This document shows positions 60,871-64,000 of a DNA stretch of 64,000 nucleotides, piece after piece. The DNA lies in assembly GCF_026210795.1 (NCBI RefSeq), contig NC_089436.1:3100001-3164000 (forward strand). The letters run 5' to 3'. The notes beneath the pieces were generated by a model that did not search any database, was not told the DNA's origin, and saw only the letters and a list, made by a program, of their open reading frames with translations. Both the position numbers and the translations under genes were made by a program. Within the stretch, counting starts at the first letter, position 1; the number at the start of each line of letters is the position of its first letter. The stretch is from Rhizophagus irregularis (taxonomy: Eukaryota > Glomeromycota > Glomeromycetes > Glomerales > Glomeraceae).

Positions 60871-61740
60871 ATGTTTCAGTCTATCTTATTACAAAGTGGT
60901 CTACTAGGCGGCCTTCTAACATATTACGCTAAAAGCCAACAATTCTTTTCTGAAATTCCCCCGGTATTCCCTGACTACTTTCCCGATAGAACTCTAATAA
61001 ATTTCTTTATCTTTTCTTGGATTTCTCTGACAATTTTAATCTCTATTTCTGGAAAATTAACTCTCTTATTAAGCAGCCTTCTAACTTTTTATGCTCAAAG
61101 CAAAAACTTCTTCCCTAATATTCTCCCTGACTTCATTCCCGATAGAACTCTAATAAATTTCTTTATCTTTTCTTGGATTTCTCTGACAATTTTAACCTCT
61201 ATTTCTGGAAAATTAACTCTCTTATTAAGCGGCCTTCTAATTTTTTATGCTCAAAGCAAAAACTCCTCCCCTCTAATAAATTTCTTTATCTTTTCTTGGA
61301 TTTCTCTGAAATTTTTAATCCCTATTTCTGGAAAATTAACTTTCTTATTAAGCGGCCTTCTAACTTTTTATGCTCAAAGCAAAAACTTCTTCCCTAATAT
61401 TTTCCCTGACTTCATTCCCGATAGAAACCTATTAAATTTCTTTATCGTTTCCTGGATATCGTTTTCATTTCTCAGATTCGTTTTCGAATATTGTTGTTAC
61501 GTTTCTTCCAACAATTCTTCCAACGATTCTATAGACTATCCTTTAAACTTTAATGGTAATTACGATTTGCTTATCGCACGAAACCATATTGCTCATCGCG
61601 CAGATTCATATAACCCGTATTCAAGGCGATATAATCCGAGTAGCCAATACGGTTCTAATAGAAGGACGGCGAGGTGGAGTCACAACCGGGCAAGTCGGAA
61701 TAATCATATCGTGAAGAATAATGACTATAGCTATGGATAG
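60871..61740 (+). CDS. Repetitive hydrophobic protein, 289 aa, unrecognised
   Basis: ATG 60871 to stop 61740, single exon. Residues 9 to about 204 consist of four tandem units of about 52 residues: a hydrophobic segment (SGKLTLLLSGLLTFYAQSKN), a Pro/Asp turn (PDFIPDRT) and a second hydrophobic segment (LINFFIFSWISLTIL). Unit 3 is 41 residues, lacking the Pro/Asp turn. DNA identity between units is very high, so the expansion is recent. This predicts up to about eight membrane-inserted or hairpin segments. After a short Cys-containing segment (EYCCYVSS) comes a polar, Asn/Ser/Arg/Tyr-rich tail (about 210-289; SSQYGSNRRTARWSHNRAS). No signal peptide precedes the first repeat and no known family was recognised. 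Preserved frame through four repeats favours a real gene. Confidence 0.6.
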   Translation: MFQSILLQSGLLGGLLTYYAKSQQFFSEIPPVFPDYFPDRTLINFFIFSWISLTILISISGKLTLLLSSLLTFYAQSKNFFPNILPDFIPDRTLINFFIFSWISLTILTSISGKLTLLLSGLLIFYAQSKNSSPLINFFIFSWISLKFLIPISGKLTFLLSGLLTFYAQSKNFFPNIFPDFIPDRNLLNFFIVSWISFSFLRFVFEYCCYVSSNNSSNDSIDYPLNFNGNYDLLIARNHIAHRADSYNPYSRRYNPSSQYGSNRRTARWSHNRASRNNHIVKNNDYSYG

Positions 61741-62540
61741 ATTTAACTAAAGAGAACCAAAAAGTTATATATTCGCTTATTCCCTTGAAGACTTTGCTCA
61801 TAGCTTAATCAGATGATATTTATTCATATCCAGTTAAACGAAGTTTTATACACAAATAATAGAAACTGGACTAATTCCCCCCTTTTTTTTTTACAAACAG
61901 GCTCTATTAAACGGTTAGTCAAATATAGTTTACGTGTAACAATTCAAAAGAATTTTGTATTTTATTTTCTTTCTTATACGTATAATTTTTTTATCCAAAA
62001 TAGATGACTATCAGGATTTATTGCATTATAATATTAGTTGTCACTTTGTAAATGATGATGAATTTAAATAAATTATTATAATCGCTAGTGATCTGATTAT
62101 GAATTACAGTATCATTCGTCAAACATAAAAAAATAAATGTCTTTAACATAATTTGGATAAATTAACATATAATCTTGAATAAGATTTGCTGGCGATTTGG
62201 GATACTACCTATCCTATATCTTTAAATATTTACAGAAGCGGGAATTTTTAATTCACTTAACATACGAACGTGTTTTGGACTACGAGAATGATTGAATTTT
62301 CCTTATAAGTTAAAATACAAAAATTTACTCAAAGGAGGAGTAGATTTATGAGAAATTATAGAATTTTCAAAAAGAAGAATTAACCGAAGTTATGGTAGTT
62401 GTTACTATTGTAGCGTACGATGCGTACGTATATCTTAAGAGTTGTGCACTTGCACGTGATAGCGGCCAGTGCGTACGTTAATTTCGTACACGTAGTCATT
62501 ATATGAGATTTATAATCATTAACGTCATCATTTTGTGATA
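61741..62540. other. Intergenic
   Basis: A 64-codon open frame at 61813-62007 shows no coding character. CGTACG-rich words and GCACGTGAT (62452) occur near 62415-62500. Confidence 0.4.
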
Positions 62541-62858
62541 CTATAGATAATATTCATGTTTTTCTATTCGAAACCTAAATTTACTATTATTATCAACCCC
62601 ATTTCCAATGCCATTATTAATAGAATCCACTTCTATCAAATCTACATTGTTATTTTGATGAATGTTTTCAACTCCAGAATAATCTCTTAAACGTAATTGT
62701 GAATCTTTCCTTAATAGTCTATGAACATGTCAATATACATATGTTGGTGGTAAGAAATGGTTTTTTATTAGTCTACAGTATATTACGTTTAATAATTTGA
62801 GTTTAGCACTAGTACTAACGAGGTTAATTATTTCAAATAAAGGAATGAAAGTCAATTT
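62541..62858 (-). pseudogene. Coding relic with one in-frame TGA, unidentified
   Basis: On the minus strand a frame runs from 62858 to TAG 62543-62541 with a single TGA at 62732-62730. It reads TFIPLFEIINLVSTSAKLK, then KNHFLPPTYVY-stop-HVHRLL and RKDSQLRLRDYSGVENIH, with an Asn-rich end. The TGA sits where a Trp would fit (one-base change). An alternative is that an intron acceptor (TTCATAG) at 62719 starts the last exon. Coding character is clear over 100 residues, but no family was recognised. Confidence 0.45.
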
Positions 62859-63029
62859 TTAAAATGACAACAATCTTTTAATTTTGTAAAATAGTTAAGT
62901 TACGAAATTATACTTTACGTATTTGTATATTGAATATTTTACGTTTAAAGTCTTTTTAAAGTTTTTTATTTCATATTTTTGACTCTATAAAGGAATGAGA
63001 AATTGAAAAATTTATGAAATTCACGTACA

Positions 63030-63234
63030 GTACATTGGTCGATTGCCGTATTTCAACCCGGTCAGATTTCTTGTGGTTGATCCGATGTACAATTTATTTT
63101 TGGTAATAGTGAAAAGGTTGCAGGTAGATGGTGAGAAAATAACAAAAACCCATCTTAGACTGATGGAAAAAAGAGCAAAAAGATTCAAGTTCCGGTTGAT
63201 TTAAGAAATCATCAAATACGAATATGCTATGAAG
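63030..63234 (+). pseudogene. Plavaka/CACTA-type transposase relic
   Basis: Plus-strand translation gives RLPYFNPVRFLVVDPMYN, then LFLG in a shifted frame. This matches the well-known segment of fungal Plavaka (CACTA-related, Tnp2/KDZ-like) transposases of the form PYFDPxRxxxVDPMHNLxLG. It is followed by EKITKTHLRLMEKRA and, after another frame change, KIQVPVDLRNHQIRICYEG, in the place where these proteins have a segment of the form IxVPxDxGRxPxKIxSG; a donor-like GTACAC follows. Stops and frameshifts show it is dead. Recognition rests on remembered family motifs. Confidence 0.6.
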
Positions 63235-63759
63235 GTACACTCATAATTATCTTCTAATTCATTTATTTTATTTTACTTCATAATTTACTAATAGACAACC
63301 AATAAAGAATTAGTTTTTGAACATATTAATTATCATATGAATCATATAATCATTTTTGGTTATTTTCTAAGCTCAATTTGAATCTCATACGGAAATAAAA
63401 TTGAACTTGATTTCACAATTACCATATTATTATGTTTTTTTAACCGTAATAATTTTTATTTAATTTATTATAACTGTATAAATTGAACTAATATTCATTG
63501 TAATTTACTTTTTAGATCAATTTGAAATTTTAATAATATTAAATATTAATAAGAGAAATTCTAGTAGTTTTATAGAACTTCTTCTTTAAGTAAGTCAATG
63601 TGCCGTGTCTTCCAATTAGTCCAATTTAATTTTCCGAATATATTTCGATCGGACTTTATTCAATTCCATCATTGTTGACCAAATCGTCGTATTATTGGAC
63701 TTTAATTAGACTATAATCAAATCGTTACTTCGGAGCAAAGCGATGGACTACTGTATATA

Positions 63760-63943
63760 CAGTCTAACCTCGATATACCGATATTCGATATACCGATATA
63801 CTATTAAAAACTTGATATACTGATAAAATTTTATTTTTCCACTATATGTGAGGACATATAAATATCGGTATAACTTTATATAACGATATGTCGGGACATA
63901 TATGAAATTTTTAGGAAATATCGTTATATCAAAGGTTTGACTG
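63760..63943. mobile_element. Tc1/mariner-like MITE, TA target duplication
   Basis: Ends CAGTCTAACCTCGATATA and, reversed, CAGTCAAACCTTTGATATA form inverted repeats of roughly 30 bp with mismatches, flanked by TA on both sides (63758-63759, 63944-63945). The interior repeats the CGATATACCGATAT word. It is 184 bp without coding capacity. A partial copy is at 51.5 kb. Confidence 0.8.
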
Positions 63944-64000
63944 TACATACTAGTACGCGCTCAACTAATGAGTCGACGCATGAAATTGCACTACATTTCT

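Noticed and set aside
61173..61397. 74-codon frame inside the repetitive hydrophobic protein gene
   Set aside because: It overlaps the longer frame in another phase and exists only because the DNA repeats.
63748..63948. 66-codon Tyr/Ile-rich ORF
   Set aside because: It is opened by the CGATATACCGATAT repeats of the MITE.

Overview
The window looks like nuclear DNA of an arbuscular mycorrhizal fungus (Glomeromycotina, closest in style to Rhizophagus). The grounds are very AT-rich intergenic DNA (roughly three quarters A+T by eye), short GT-AG introns of about 70-130 bp, and a gene set typical of that lineage: Sel1-repeat proteins, TKL-type kinases with short C-terminal exons, a kelch protein with signal peptide and C-terminal membrane anchor, a BTB/TLDc protein and a DUF2235 hydrolase. 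Much of the window is decayed genes, small DNA transposons and tandem repeats. No tRNA, rRNA or CRISPR array was recognised.

Layout. 0-3 kb: a foldback repeat, a tandem array with a period near 330 bp, and a decayed coding stretch. 3.85-7.46 kb (minus): a TKL kinase gene split by a 1.4 kb terminal-inverted-repeat element with a clean 3-bp target duplication. 9.2-9.8 kb: a frameshifted small gene. 11.2-11.9 kb (minus): a kelch/membrane gene that has lost its 5' half. 12-13.5 kb: an unidentified, less AT-rich coding-like tract. 14.9-18.2 kb (minus): a 1109-residue Sel1 protein. 22.5-24 kb (plus): a DUF2235 gene broken by a 307-bp Harbinger-type MITE. 25.6-26.8 kb (minus): a heavily decayed gene, with a second relic at 14 kb. 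28.1-35.8 kb (minus): a very large five-exon gene encoding a tandem-duplicated Sel1 array followed by a C-terminal kinase domain.

35.8-45.2 kb: no intact gene. It holds a 172-bp tandem array, a second CCCTATA-ended element with a nested MITE, and a GC-richer island without ORFs. 45.3-47 kb (plus): an intact six-exon kelch membrane protein. 48.4-48.8 kb: a frameshifted relic. 49.3-51.1 kb (minus): a UHRF1-like protein (ubiquitin-like, PHD, SRA, RING) with no room for a tandem Tudor domain. 52.9-54.4 kb (minus): a BTB-BACK-TLDc pseudogene. 56.2-58.5 kb (minus): a second Sel1 protein, paralogous to the one at 15-18 kb. 60.9-61.7 kb (plus): an unrecognised protein built from four hydrophobic repeats. 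62.5-64 kb: a coding relic, a Plavaka/CACTA-type transposase relic and a TA-flanked MITE.

Together this is fast-evolving accessory genome. The Sel1 and kinase genes belong to families expanded in this lineage and usually proposed to act in signalling; the UHRF1-like gene points to 5-methylcytosine reading or maintenance. At least three gene families here carry visible inactivating lesions, two of them exact transposon insertions whose pre-insertion reading frame can be inferred. A TCACGTGA-type palindrome recurs about 17 times, none of them inside the clearly real exons.
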